Of a DNA stretch of 20,053 nucleotides, positions 1 through 8,370 are shown piece after piece. A program made the position numbers and the translations under genes. The number at the start of each line of letters is the position of its first letter. Within the stretch, counting starts at the first letter, position 1. The notes beneath the pieces were generated by a model. The model saw nothing but the letters and a program-made list of their open reading frames with translations. It did no database searches and was not told where the DNA came from. The stretch is from a virus: positions 1-20,053 of the IMG/VR virus record IMGVR_UViG_3300006990_003156; one strand, written 5' to 3'.

Positions 1-868
1 CCAAATTAGACTTAATCGCTTGTGCCACTTCTGGTGTTGCTTCTTTTATTCGTGCCGCTCGTTCCGCTGACTCTCTGGTACTTTCTACTGCTCGTTCTGC
101 TGCCCGCGGTATTCTTTCTGCTAGGTCTGTTGATTTCTGCACCAAGCCTTGTACAGGTGTTGATTGTGGAAATGCTTTTACTGCTTCTGTTGATTTCTTA
201 GCGGCTTCTATTGTTGGTCCTTTTACCGACTCAATTCCACTACCCACTTTTCGGAGTGTTTGTTTTGTAGCTTGTTGTGCTGCTCCTGCCACTTCTCCTG
301 TAACTTTTGCCCCAGGGTACAGCTCTATAAACCCAAGTAGTGCTTCTAGGTCTTGTGATTTTTCTGGGTTTTCAACTTTGTATTGCTCGTATCTATCGCT
401 TACACCGTCTGCGTATTCTTTAATCATCTCTAAACCTTTCCGCCCTACAGGTGTTTCAATTAGCTCTTTTGCTTTCTTTTTTATAGGTTCTGAAATTTGA
501 TCTGGAACGGCTGCATCTGCAAGTGTTCCGAACACCACCTCAGCCCCCCCGCTAAGTAAATTCCCGGCAAGCCTGTATGCAGTTTTCACTTTCCCCGCTT
601 TTCCTTGCTCTAGTGAACCTGCTGCTTTCACTATCTTTGGGGTAATACGTTCTGCTGCCCCCTCAAATCTATCTTTTGCTCTGCCGCTAAAGTCTTTTCG
701 TTTCGGAATGACACGCTTTTGTGTACGTTCGGCGACAATCTCCTCGTATCTAGCTCTTATTTGTTCGGGAGTAGCCTTTGGTTTTTGTGTGTTTGTAACA
801 GTAGAAGCCGCTTGCCTTTCTGCAAGTATTTCTTCATACCTTTTTTTTATTTCTTGAGGTGTTGGCAT
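1..868 (-). CDS. Alanine-rich helical virion protein, 3' end cut by window edge
   Basis: The frame opens at the ATG at 868 and stays open to base 1, giving at least 289 residues; the C-terminus lies outside the window. I read the translation directly. The N-terminus has an imperfect tandem repeat, PTPQEIKKRYEEILAER followed by ATPEQIRARYEEIVAER. After it comes a long Lys/Glu/Ala-rich helical region with many short amphipathic segments (for example around STDLAERIPRAAERAVEST) and no Cys. It starts 4 nt after the stop of the M23 protein gene, in the same operon. Long Ala/Glu-rich proteins at this place in short-tailed phages are often internal virion or DNA-ejection proteins, and a tape-measure-like protein is the alternative. 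Function is inferred from position and composition only; no catalytic motif is visible in the part present. Confidence 0.75.
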   Translation of the reverse strand, partial: MPTPQEIKKRYEEILAERQAASTVTNTQKPKATPEQIRARYEEIVAERTQKRVIPKRKDFSGRAKDRFEGAAERITPKIVKAAGSLEQGKAGKVKTAYRLAGNLLSGGAEVVFGTLADAAVPDQISEPIKKKAKELIETPVGRKGLEMIKEYADGVSDRYEQYKVENPEKSQDLEALLGFIELYPGAKVTGEVAGAAQQATKQTLRKVGSGIESVKGPTIEAAKKSTEAVKAFPQSTPVQGLVQKSTDLAERIPRAAERAVESTRESAERAARIKEATPEVAQAIKSNL

Positions 869-872
869 ATTT

Positions 873-3005
873 TTACGCTAGTGCTATTAGTCTTTGTTCA
901 ATTTCTCTTGGTGACATGTATGTGCCGTCTGGTCTTTTCACTGTAAGGTCTAAATGGCTTCCGTCTCCACCCTTACCTGGGACTGTTGTCCCTGTGTTAC
1001 CACCTGTCCCTAGTAGTTGCCCTCTTTTTATTTGTTGACCTGGTTGTACATCCATACCGTCTAAATGACTATACCAAACGCTGTTTCCATTTGTGTCCGT
1101 AACTCTAACTTGGTTCCCGAAACCTCCGTTTGTCCCTACAAATTCCACTACTCCATCTACATCGCTTTTTATCGGATCACCTATCTTCAAGTCAATGTCC
1201 AATCCGTGTGCCCAAATTGGGCTGCCATCCTCTCTGAAGCTCCCATAAGCTGTGATGTTCCCTAGTGATAATGAGCCTGTTGTAGCTTGTTCTGTGTCGC
1301 TACCAACTGAGTTAAAACGTGATGTTCCCGCCCCTAGTGCCTGCTCTGCCTCTTGCCGGGTAATCCCCATTTCTTGCATTAGTTGATCTACTGCGTCTTG
1401 GTCTATCACAGGTGTACTTGTTGTCCCTAGACTACCTATTTCTGTTTCAATTCCTGCTTTGAGTCTTTCTGCTGAGTCCTTGATTAATTCCAATTGTTCG
1501 TTAAAGAACTTCTCAGTTGTCTTAAAGCCTGGGTTTACTTTGCTTCTACCTTCCCCAAGGTCTGTGATTTTTAAGTTTGACAAAGCACTCGCAGCCCCTT
1601 GTAAGATAGCAAGTTCTTTTTCACTTAACGCCCCAAGTGTTCCACCCCTTGATTTCAACTCTGTTAGGGTGTCTAGTGTTTCTTGGCTTAACAGCTGATC
1701 TATTAGTGCTATTGCATTGGTTCTTTTAGCGTTTAAGTCTTCCCCTAGTGAGAATCTTGCTGCTGAGTTCGGACCAACGGCTGACTTAAAACCAGGGGAT
1801 GATGTGATTGAGTCGATCAGGTTGATTTTCTCTGTTAGTGTTTCTGCCTGTGCTGACAACTTGCTAGCATCTTCGTTTTCTCCTCCTACGGTTAGCCCTG
1901 ACGCTTCGCCGTCACCCCCCCCTGGGATTACCATTTCCCATTCTTTTTTTGTAGGGTCCCACTGCCAGATTGCCCCATCTTTGGCTGTTCTTGTCTCTGG
2001 TTTTGTAGGGTCTGACGGTTTTGCTGGTGCTGTAACAAATTCGCCTGTTGCTGGGTTGTAAATGCTGTCTCCCGGGGATACTTTGATTGACTTAGCAGCT
2101 TCTGTCGTTTCAGTGTTTTTCTCTTTGAATTTGTTGTATTGTCCTTTCAATATGTCTACGTCTACACCTAGTTCTTCTGCCATTTGAGAAAACGTATCAT
2201 CACCTATCTCTACACCGCTATAAAACGCATTTTCGATAGCGTCTGATACACGCAAGGCTTTACGCTCTCTTTGCCCTGTCAAGAAAGTTACATATTCTTC
2301 TGCTCCTTGTTTTTGTGCTGCTGTTTTAGCGGCTAGTTCTGCTGCTACTGAGTTTCTTACTTGCGACATAATAGCTTGTAGCTCTGCCCTTTGTTCTGCT
2401 TGGATTGCGTCCATAACTGCTTTATTCATGCCATGTACTGCTTCTGTTTGCGATGCCCCGAAGTCTGAACCGACTAGACCACGTCGGCTTTGGATTGCTG
2501 TACTACTTCCAATACGTCCACGTCCTCGAATGTTTTCTGCTGCTTTCTTTTCTGCGTACACCCTATTTAGGGCATCAATTTCAGCTTGGAAACGGTCCAT
2601 CGTATTTTCCCTGATTTTTGCTTCGTCTGGTTCTTCTTGTTGTTTTTTTAGGATGTTTGCAAGGTTTTGTTCAGCACTGGCGATTCCTTCGTCTGCCTGT
2701 GGAACAAACCCACTAAACAGCTCCCCGACAGTTGGTTCTTGTCCTTCTGTACGTCCAATTTCTTCTTGGCTTGCAGAATTAGGGTCCACAAAAGAAGGCA
2801 TCCCTCCTGCGGCGTCCTCTTGTGCTGCTTGGGTTCTTGCGGATTCACCTAAATTGAACTGTTGTGTGTCGCTAACAAACCTATCTTGCCCGTTAACGGA
2901 GGAAATAGACCCGATACCTTGAGCAACGTTATGCTCTGCAATCCATCTGAGTCTTTCCGGGTCTGTTATCTTTCCGGTTGTTTTGAATGTTGATGCTCTT
3001 GCCAT
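873..3005 (-). CDS. Virion protein with C-terminal M23-like peptidase domain
   Basis: A 710-residue protein. Residues 1 to about 575 are mostly helical and linker-like: an acidic, Gln-rich N-terminus, a likely coiled coil around 100-250, and a Gly/Pro-rich linker near 330-370. Residues about 580-710 look like a LytM/M23 zinc metallopeptidase, a fold that cuts peptidoglycan cross-links. Visible elements are AHGLDID (H600, D603), a GGFGNQV strand, WYSH (H647) and GSHLDLTV (H684, D686). M23 enzymes normally read HxxxD and HxH; here the first spacing is one residue short and the last His is Asp, so zinc binding or activity may differ. The likely role is local wall digestion during DNA entry, carried in the virion. 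It follows the fibre gene and precedes another helical virion protein. The start has no SD, and TAATAATATG precedes it. Confidence 0.85.
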   Translation of the reverse strand: MARASTFKTTGKITDPERLRWIAEHNVAQGIGSISSVNGQDRFVSDTQQFNLGESARTQAAQEDAAGGMPSFVDPNSASQEEIGRTEGQEPTVGELFSGFVPQADEGIASAEQNLANILKKQQEEPDEAKIRENTMDRFQAEIDALNRVYAEKKAAENIRGRGRIGSSTAIQSRRGLVGSDFGASQTEAVHGMNKAVMDAIQAEQRAELQAIMSQVRNSVAAELAAKTAAQKQGAEEYVTFLTGQRERKALRVSDAIENAFYSGVEIGDDTFSQMAEELGVDVDILKGQYNKFKEKNTETTEAAKSIKVSPGDSIYNPATGEFVTAPAKPSDPTKPETRTAKDGAIWQWDPTKKEWEMVIPGGGDGEASGLTVGGENEDASKLSAQAETLTEKINLIDSITSSPGFKSAVGPNSAARFSLGEDLNAKRTNAIALIDQLLSQETLDTLTELKSRGGTLGALSEKELAILQGAASALSNLKITDLGEGRSKVNPGFKTTEKFFNEQLELIKDSAERLKAGIETEIGSLGTTSTPVIDQDAVDQLMQEMGITRQEAEQALGAGTSRFNSVGSDTEQATTGSLSLGNITAYGSFREDGSPIWAHGLDIDLKIGDPIKSDVDGVVEFVGTNGGFGNQVRVTDTNGNSVWYSHLDGMDVQPGQQIKRGQLLGTGGNTGTTVPGKGGDGSHLDLTVKRPDGTYMSPREIEQRLIALA

Positions 3006-3012
3006 ATTATTA

Positions 3013-3093
3013 TTATTGGTTTAATGCGTTGCTAGCGTATGGACTTCCAGCTATTGGCTGAGAGATATTAAATGTATAAAGCTTGATGGACAT
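3013..3093 (-). CDS. Possible 26-residue peptide between fibre and M23 genes
   Basis: An ATG at 3093 opens a 26-residue frame (begins MSIKLYTFNISQPIAG) that ends with TAA at 3013. It fills the gap between the fibre stop at 3103 and the next start at 3005, with 9 and 7 nt of spacing. It has the T before ATG seen at other starts here. There is no recognisable domain. It could be a real micro-protein or chance; the exact tiling of the gap is the only argument for it. Confidence 0.35.
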   Translation of the reverse strand: MSIKLYTFNISQPIAGSPYASNALNQ

Positions 3094-3102
3094 AGTTTTA
3101 CT

Positions 3103-4575
3103 TTATGAGTCATTTACTGTACCTGGGGTAATACTTGGAATTTTAATATATCCGAGTTGGAAGTTGCGTACTTCACCACCACCTGTTCCATTCGTCCGAG
3201 AGTACAGCTGAACCAGATCACCTGTTTCCACTGAGATATCTTCTGTGTAGGTTTGGAATGTACCCGAAGTGGTGGTACGTTCAGTACCTACAGCCACGCC
3301 GTTAATATAAATCCGTCCGTCACGACTATTCGCACCACCAGAGGAATCTCTCATTTGAAAAGTTGTATGTACTGTTCCTGCCACCTCGTTGTATTGGATT
3401 TCTTTATATTTAGTGTAAGTGGAACCTGATACAGAATCTGTAGTGTTGGCTTCATCAACTATGTTTCCGTCAAATGGTATGGTTACATACTTGCTTGATG
3501 CCATGTCGTTCGTTGACGCTACTAGTAATTGTGTTTCGCTTACTGCAACCCCAACTAGTACAGCTTCAGTCCCAACTGTTGTCCCGATAGTACCTACAGC
3601 ATCTTGTACATAGTAGTATTCACCTTCTGACAACCCTGTGAACCCAGCAACAATATTAGACACTTGTACTGTAATTGGGTTTCCGTCTGTAGAGTCTGTA
3701 GTTGCAAAACCGATAAATCGAAGGGTATTCAGATCATTGGCATCACATGCGTATACCTCATTGTCTGAAGTATCTTGGTATACAGGTACAGGCAGTGTTG
3801 CCCCGCTGATTGTTTCACCGGCGTTCAGAGAAATTGTTGATAGTATTTTGCTCGAAAGCCAATCATCGGCAATCTTTCCGCTACCATCTGCCCTTACTAC
3901 CGCATTCGCTGTACTAGCCGTAGCTGTATCATCTTCTGTTACAAAAGTATTACTTGAACTTGGTGTTCCTGCACTACCTGCCAAGGCATCCACCATTCCT
4001 GATGTTACACTAGATGTATCTACGGTTGGTACACGGTTATCGTTATCCCCTACCGCAATAGGCTCTGTAGCACTTACTGGTGCTACACTCATCTTTGAGA
4101 TACCCTTAACTGTTGTGCTTGCGTCTGCTCCACCTGCTATAGCTACGCCGTCAACATATGCTTTTGTAGCAATTTGGTTTGCTGAACCAATTGTTGCTGT
4201 ACCGTCATATTTCAGCGGTGTATCTGCATCTAGATTCGTAGTACCGTCTAGTAGGTCGTTAATATATTTAATGTGTGTAAAGTTTGTAATTTTTACAGAA
4301 GAACCTACACGATGTTCCCGTACTGTACCGCTAGACTGCACACCTTGCCGTGTAACGCTTTTAATTGCTGATAACGATGTACCACTCAAAGTACAAATGA
4401 TATGCTCTTTTTGGGCATTATCCCCGTTTAGTGTGAATGCGTACTCACCGCTCGGCAATGCTACGCCGTCATCGTCTGTTGCTGATTGTAGTGTTGCAGT
4501 TGTACCACCTACCGCAATTTTGGTTGCTAGTGTTGTTGTAAAATCTGCTACTATTACTGCTAGTTTAGTTGCCAT
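3103..4575 (-). CDS. Tail fibre / receptor-binding protein
   Basis: A 490-residue, Ser/Thr/Ala/Gly-rich, beta-rich protein with the layered make-up of a trimeric phage fibre. Residues 1-100 form a compact module (TTLATKIAVGGTTATLQS, then EHRVGSSVKITNF) likely to attach it to the tail. Near 130 there is the ATKAYVDG motif common in fibre proteins. Residues about 150-245 are low-complexity shaft-like sequence (KGISKMSVAPVSATEPIAVG). Residues about 245-490 are beta-strand-rich and could include a jelly-roll-type sugar-binding head, with GRIYINGVAVG and VETGDLVQLYSR. It probably binds the host surface. It lies directly after the propeller-like tail gene and before the M23 virion protein, the usual order of neck, fibre, then ejection proteins. 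No chaperone or glycosidase motif was seen. Confidence 0.8.
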   Translation of the reverse strand: MATKLAVIVADFTTTLATKIAVGGTTATLQSATDDDGVALPSGEYAFTLNGDNAQKEHIICTLSGTSLSAIKSVTRQGVQSSGTVREHRVGSSVKITNFTHIKYINDLLDGTTNLDADTPLKYDGTATIGSANQIATKAYVDGVAIAGGADASTTVKGISKMSVAPVSATEPIAVGDNDNRVPTVDTSSVTSGMVDALAGSAGTPSSSNTFVTEDDTATASTANAVVRADGSGKIADDWLSSKILSTISLNAGETISGATLPVPVYQDTSDNEVYACDANDLNTLRFIGFATTDSTDGNPITVQVSNIVAGFTGLSEGEYYYVQDAVGTIGTTVGTEAVLVGVAVSETQLLVASTNDMASSKYVTIPFDGNIVDEANTTDSVSGSTYTKYKEIQYNEVAGTVHTTFQMRDSSGGANSRDGRIYINGVAVGTERTTTSGTFQTYTEDISVETGDLVQLYSRTNGTGGGEVRNFQLGYIKIPSITPGTVNDS

Positions 4576-4585
4576 ATTTTTTTAA

Positions 4586-6466
4586 TTATTGATCAGTTTG
4601 TGTACCGTCTAGGCTCACATTTTGTTTTTGCCTGTATTGTTTTGGTATGCGGTTTTCGAATTTGAGAATATCCCAGAACTTCCGCATGTCTAGATCGAAG
4701 TATCCGATACCTGTTGGCTTTAGTCGTATACCTATTGTTCTAAACTTCCCGGTCTTTAGTCTCAATTGAATAAAGTATTTAAAGACCTCTGTGGCGTCCG
4801 CTCCTCCGATTTGTTCCTCACCTATCATTGCTTCCCCTATTGTGCTTGATTGGCTGTAGTCTACATATCCACCGTCTCCCCGAATTGTACCCACTTGCTC
4901 ATATTCACCTTTATCCACACTCATGTATACTTCTACAACTTGGTCCGGGTCTATGCGTCCTTTTAGCTGTAACCTACGCACTTTCTTTAGGTTTTCAATC
5001 CCTAGTGTGTCGTCCTTACTATCCCATGTAGCCTCTACGGTCAACCCTAGGTCGTCGAATCCATCAAATGTGCTATATACCGACTGCGTTATAGAGTCTC
5101 CTACATATAGCTTGTCCTGATCTTGGATTGACATTTTCCCTGTGTACTTCACCACGTCCACTGTCTTTCCTTGCAAGTCGCACATCAGAATCGTGTCGTT
5201 GTTTACTGCACCGCTTGACTTACAGTACACTAGAATCCATCTATCATATGCACCAAAACCACACTCGTCATAGGTGTAGTCTGAAAACTTGAATTGTGGG
5301 AATAGAATCTTTGGCTCGACGTTCCCGCTCACTTTATTACGTGCTAGGATTGTCATTTCTGGTTTCGTCGGGTTTGTTGTGTTTATAAAAAATATACCCT
5401 TATTGGTAGAGTATGCCGCTCTGAAAAATGGCAGTCCCATTTCTTTACGGTATACAACGTTTGTTGCTCCTAGGTCGTCTGCATCAAGCGACAAAAAGTA
5501 TGCACTCTTTTCTTTTAGTGAGTAGTACGCTCCATCTTGCCCTAGTAGTACGGTTAGAATTGGATCACCGCCTTCATCTTGTGGAAACTGGAATCCTTCC
5601 CCTGCTAACCGTGGGACTGACTTTGAGAAGTCACATACCCCATCTACTGTTGAGTCCTCCCATTGATAGTCACTCGTTACCGCCCCAGTAGTAGTATCTG
5701 AAAATGTAATATCGTATGCTCCTGTAGCGTAGTTTACGGTACCAGTACCCCCTAAATCGCTTGTTACTGTCCCGTCATAATTATCTGTAAATGTTTCTGT
5801 TCCGGCGGCTACTGTTGCTGTAAATGTAATTCCGAAAGCGTTTCGCCTTGATCCACCTGCTTTGAATGCAAGTGTACCAGTGTAGTTAGTACTACCTAAT
5901 GCTCCTATCGCTTCTGCTGATACTGTTGTGTATACGGTTGAATCCTGTGGGTCGATATGCGAACCGTAAAGCCCTGTTTTGTCCTCTGCCCTATCCCATA
6001 GGATTGTACGCCCTGTATCAATGATTATCTTTCCTTTAAAGTTCTTGACAGAATCATATACATCTATAGGACTGTCCGGGTTAGCGTTCACTATCTTCCA
6101 GTACCCGTCTACACCGTTTACAAACGTAAAAGCCCCAGCTAGTGAGGAATAGTTTGCAAATGTATACTCTGCGTCTTCTGTAAGCCCTGTAATACAATCC
6201 TGCCAATCTGTGCCATCAAAGTATTTAATAGTCGTACCAAACTTTGCATAGATAACTATTGTGCCGTCGGTTTTATACCCTGCTTTCAGTCCTGTACACT
6301 CTCCTACAGAACCCTCATCGCCCAGTGCTACACGTCCTCCTACTAGTACTACTTTACCGTCCCTTGTAACAAAATTAACACTAGCTTTTGCAGCGTCTTT
6401 TGGTATTTTTTCAGACCCTAGGAGGTTGTGAATACCGCTTTTGAATATGTTAATCTCATTATCCAT
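4586..6466 (-). CDS. Tail/neck beta-propeller-like structural protein
   Basis: A 626-residue beta-rich protein. Repeated short strands with aromatic and Gly turns (YKTDGTIVIYAKFG, IKYFDGTDWQD, YYSLKEKSAYFLS) suggest a beta-propeller, as in podovirus tail-nozzle or head-closure proteins such as the T7 gp12 or P22 gp10 types. That assignment is by general pattern and gene order, not by a firm motif. Residues about 178-268 look like a separate beta-sandwich module inserted into the propeller: TGTLAFKAGG, then TFTDNYDGTV, GTGTVNYATGAYDITF and YQWEDS. The C-terminus (from about 490) contains VRRLQLKGRIDPDQVVEVYM and KTGKFRTIGIRLKPTG, which look like an outer strand-rich domain. The start is 1 nt after the adaptor stop, so translation is probably coupled. 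No SD. Confidence 0.7.
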   Translation of the reverse strand: MDNEINIFKSGIHNLLGSEKIPKDAAKASVNFVTRDGKVVLVGGRVALGDEGSVGECTGLKAGYKTDGTIVIYAKFGTTIKYFDGTDWQDCITGLTEDAEYTFANYSSLAGAFTFVNGVDGYWKIVNANPDSPIDVYDSVKNFKGKIIIDTGRTILWDRAEDKTGLYGSHIDPQDSTVYTTVSAEAIGALGSTNYTGTLAFKAGGSRRNAFGITFTATVAAGTETFTDNYDGTVTSDLGGTGTVNYATGAYDITFSDTTTGAVTSDYQWEDSTVDGVCDFSKSVPRLAGEGFQFPQDEGGDPILTVLLGQDGAYYSLKEKSAYFLSLDADDLGATNVVYRKEMGLPFFRAAYSTNKGIFFINTTNPTKPEMTILARNKVSGNVEPKILFPQFKFSDYTYDECGFGAYDRWILVYCKSSGAVNNDTILMCDLQGKTVDVVKYTGKMSIQDQDKLYVGDSITQSVYSTFDGFDDLGLTVEATWDSKDDTLGIENLKKVRRLQLKGRIDPDQVVEVYMSVDKGEYEQVGTIRGDGGYVDYSQSSTIGEAMIGEEQIGGADATEVFKYFIQLRLKTGKFRTIGIRLKPTGIGYFDLDMRKFWDILKFENRIPKQYRQKQNVSLDGTQTDQ

Positions 6467-6467
6467 A

Positions 6468-7094
6468 CTAGTATTGTTGTAGTTTTGCGTTCCACATAGC
6501 CATATCCCGAAGGTAGCCAGTGTAGAGTGATTGATTCTCTGCTGCGTAACTCCGAGCTTTGTCGAATAGCTGGATTACCATATCTTCCACACACATACCG
6601 TGAAAAATAGCATGCTGGAACCGCTCCGGGAATATAGGCTCAGTCTCTAGTGTTAGATCATCTGGTACAGCCTTATAGTCAAATGAGTATGTTGCACTTG
6701 ATGATTGTGCTACAGGGAATACCACTTGATCGTTTCGTACATCCACATAACACACATTGTTTGTGTTGTCATATTGTTTTCTGTCCGACCAATTCACCAC
6801 TTGGTACGGTGAACCATCTACAAATACTACTACAGGCTTTGCGTTCATTTCCCGGCTAATGGAATTATCGGTATAGTTGAAGTTTTCTATAATATGTGAA
6901 AAGTCTGTCGGGAGTGTAATCGTTGTAGTACTATCTACTGTCCCTGATGCTTCTTTCTTCAAGATTTCCCAGTCCCTATCGTCGCACACCTTGTGGTAGA
7001 TTTTGTTTACTAACGCAAGTTCTTCTGCTGTGCTGAGTTCTGACATATCGTCAACATACAGCTCGAATCTTGTGATTATTTCTTGTCCTATCAT
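6468..7094 (-). CDS. Neck adaptor / head-tail connector-like protein
   Basis: A 208-residue protein directly after the capsid gene. It starts with a helical segment (ELYVDDMSELSTAEELALVNKIYHKVCDDRDW) typical of short neck or adaptor proteins. A beta region follows (TTTITLPTDFSHI, YQVVNWSDR, VVFPVAQSSSATYSFDY), then the LPTDF...PERFQHAIFHGMCVE pattern, and a C-terminal helix with DMAMWNAKLQQY. Proteins of this size and pattern between the major capsid and the tail gene usually join portal to tail. The assignment uses position and overall pattern; a tail-tubular-A-like role is the closest analogy. ATG is preceded by TCAAAAAATATG, with no SD. Its stop is followed by the next ATG with a 1-nt gap. 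Confidence 0.65.
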   Translation of the reverse strand: MIGQEIITRFELYVDDMSELSTAEELALVNKIYHKVCDDRDWEILKKEASGTVDSTTTITLPTDFSHIIENFNYTDNSISREMNAKPVVVFVDGSPYQVVNWSDRKQYDNTNNVCYVDVRNDQVVFPVAQSSSATYSFDYKAVPDDLTLETEPIFPERFQHAIFHGMCVEDMVIQLFDKARSYAAENQSLYTGYLRDMAMWNAKLQQY

Positions 7095-7118
7095 ATTTTT
7101 TGATTAGTGTACTCTATA

Positions 7119-7138
7119 CAACCCTTATAAAAGGGCTG
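7119..7138 (-). other. Stem-loop between capsid and adaptor genes
   Basis: In the RNA, CAGCCCTT pairs with AAGGGTTG around a TTAT loop: 8 pairs, one of them G-U. No T-tract follows on the minus strand, so it is not a standard intrinsic terminator. Sitting just after the capsid stop, it could protect the 3' end of an abundant capsid message or lower read-through into the neck genes. Confidence 0.55.
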
Positions 7139-7148
7139 TAAGAATGTA

Positions 7149-8363
7149 CTATGCTGAGATTCGTACGTCAAGGAACATTTTAGCTCCGTCTGCGAAAGTT
7201 TTAACTCCGCCGAGGTAGCTTGAGAATACGTTAGTTCCACGACGATCGTCAGTAGGTCGCATGTCTACTTTCTTCATGTCTTGTAGTACAGCTTCGATTC
7301 CACCTTTTTTACCGAAGTAACAGTGGATTGCATTGAGTGTCCATGTGTCAGTTCCATCAGTAAGTGTTTCTGATACTGCTACACGTCCTGCACCAACTTG
7401 TACGATTGAAGCTACGTCATCTGTGTTGTTGTTTTCAGCTGTAATGCCTGTAAGGAGTGCTTGGTCTGCTGCTGTTGCTGCACTGTAACCAGTGTCAGTA
7501 GCTTCAGCTTCTGCATTTGCTCCACCAGCGTTTAGCCACTCAACGAGGTTTGCTCGTGTGATGTCTACTGTAGAACAAATGTGGATTTCACTTTCTCCAC
7601 CTGAGAGAGTTGCTACAAAAGTGACTGTTACACCGTTGTAAGTAATTGTGTCTCCATCAGTTGGGTTAGTAGCAAGTGCAAGATGTGCTCGTGCTGTTAG
7701 GTTTTCGGATACGTACATTCGAGCGTTTGAAACGTCTCCTGTGTATCCGTTTGCAAATGTACTTCCTGCGAGGTCAATGTTTTTTCCAAGTAGGTATTGA
7801 GTAACATCTGAAGCTGCGTATGAGTCAAGTACAAATACTAGGTTAGAAAGAACTTGGTTGTTCTTTGAACGAAGTTTTGCAGGCATACGTGCTGCCATTT
7901 GTGGCACAGTTGTTGAACTAAGTGTAATAGGTACGTTAGATGAAACACCTGTAGTAAGATCACCAGTATCAAATGCGTATAGTGCGTTTGGTACTTGCCC
8001 GAATACACGTCCATCAAAGTCTTCTGCAACTTTGTGAGCGATTTTTGCTCCGATTACTTCACCTGGATTAAGTGGACCAGCTTGTGTTACTTCTCCATCT
8101 GAGATGTGGAAAACTGCTTCTTTTTCTAGGTTGATTTCGAGTAGTTCTGAAGTGTCAGTAACTGAATCGATTGTAGATGCTGAACCTCGTGTTACAGTTC
8201 GTACTGCTACTCCTGTAATATCATAGGCTACACGTTCTACGCTTTCTCCGAATTTGAGAACTGGCTCAAAACGGAAAGAAGCAACTTCTTTAGCAACAAG
8301 TACTTTTTGGAATACTTCTTGGTATGTGTTGTCAAATGCTTCTTTGTAGTTTGTCAAAGACAT
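7149..8363 (-). CDS. Major capsid protein with inserted beta domain
   Basis: A 404-residue protein, called the coat protein from size, position right after the scaffold, and sequence pattern. The N-arm begins MSLTNYKEAFDNTYQEVFQK and leads into an HK97-like core: IGAKIAHKVAEDFDGRVFG near 104-122, SNLVFVLDSYAASDV near 173-187, then GDVSNARMYVSENL near 209-222. Residues about 231-344 do not fit the core. They resemble a secreted-style beta-sandwich module (TNPTDGDTITYNGVTVTFV ... GTDTWTLN), and the core resumes at AIHCYFGKKGGIEAVLQDM and ends GGVKTFADGAKMFLDV. Such insertions usually project from the capsomer surface. It follows the scaffold stop by 7 nt, so the two are probably co-translated. 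No SD; AAGAAAAATATG precedes the start. The capsid role is firm, and the exact domain limits are estimates. Confidence 0.88.
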   Translation of the reverse strand: MSLTNYKEAFDNTYQEVFQKVLVAKEVASFRFEPVLKFGESVERVAYDITGVAVRTVTRGSASTIDSVTDTSELLEINLEKEAVFHISDGEVTQAGPLNPGEVIGAKIAHKVAEDFDGRVFGQVPNALYAFDTGDLTTGVSSNVPITLSSTTVPQMAARMPAKLRSKNNQVLSNLVFVLDSYAASDVTQYLLGKNIDLAGSTFANGYTGDVSNARMYVSENLTARAHLALATNPTDGDTITYNGVTVTFVATLSGGESEIHICSTVDITRANLVEWLNAGGANAEAEATDTGYSAATAADQALLTGITAENNNTDDVASIVQVGAGRVAVSETLTDGTDTWTLNAIHCYFGKKGGIEAVLQDMKKVDMRPTDDRRGTNVFSSYLGGVKTFADGAKMFLDVRISA

Positions 8364-8370
8364 ATTTTTC

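Noticed and set aside
2428-2922. Plus-strand 164-residue open frame
   Set aside because: It lies wholly opposite the coding M23 virion protein and has no domain; its Ser/Cys/Phe-rich make-up is typical of an antisense shadow.
3638-4585. Plus-strand 315-residue open frame
   Set aside because: It is antisense to the fibre gene, whose low-complexity Ala/Thr/Val codons leave few stops on the other strand. No known motif, and no start signal.
7111-7122. Similarity of GTATAGAGTA near the capsid hairpin to the late promoter operator
   Set aside because: A 10-nt AT-rich match without the inverted partner or a -35 box is likely chance.
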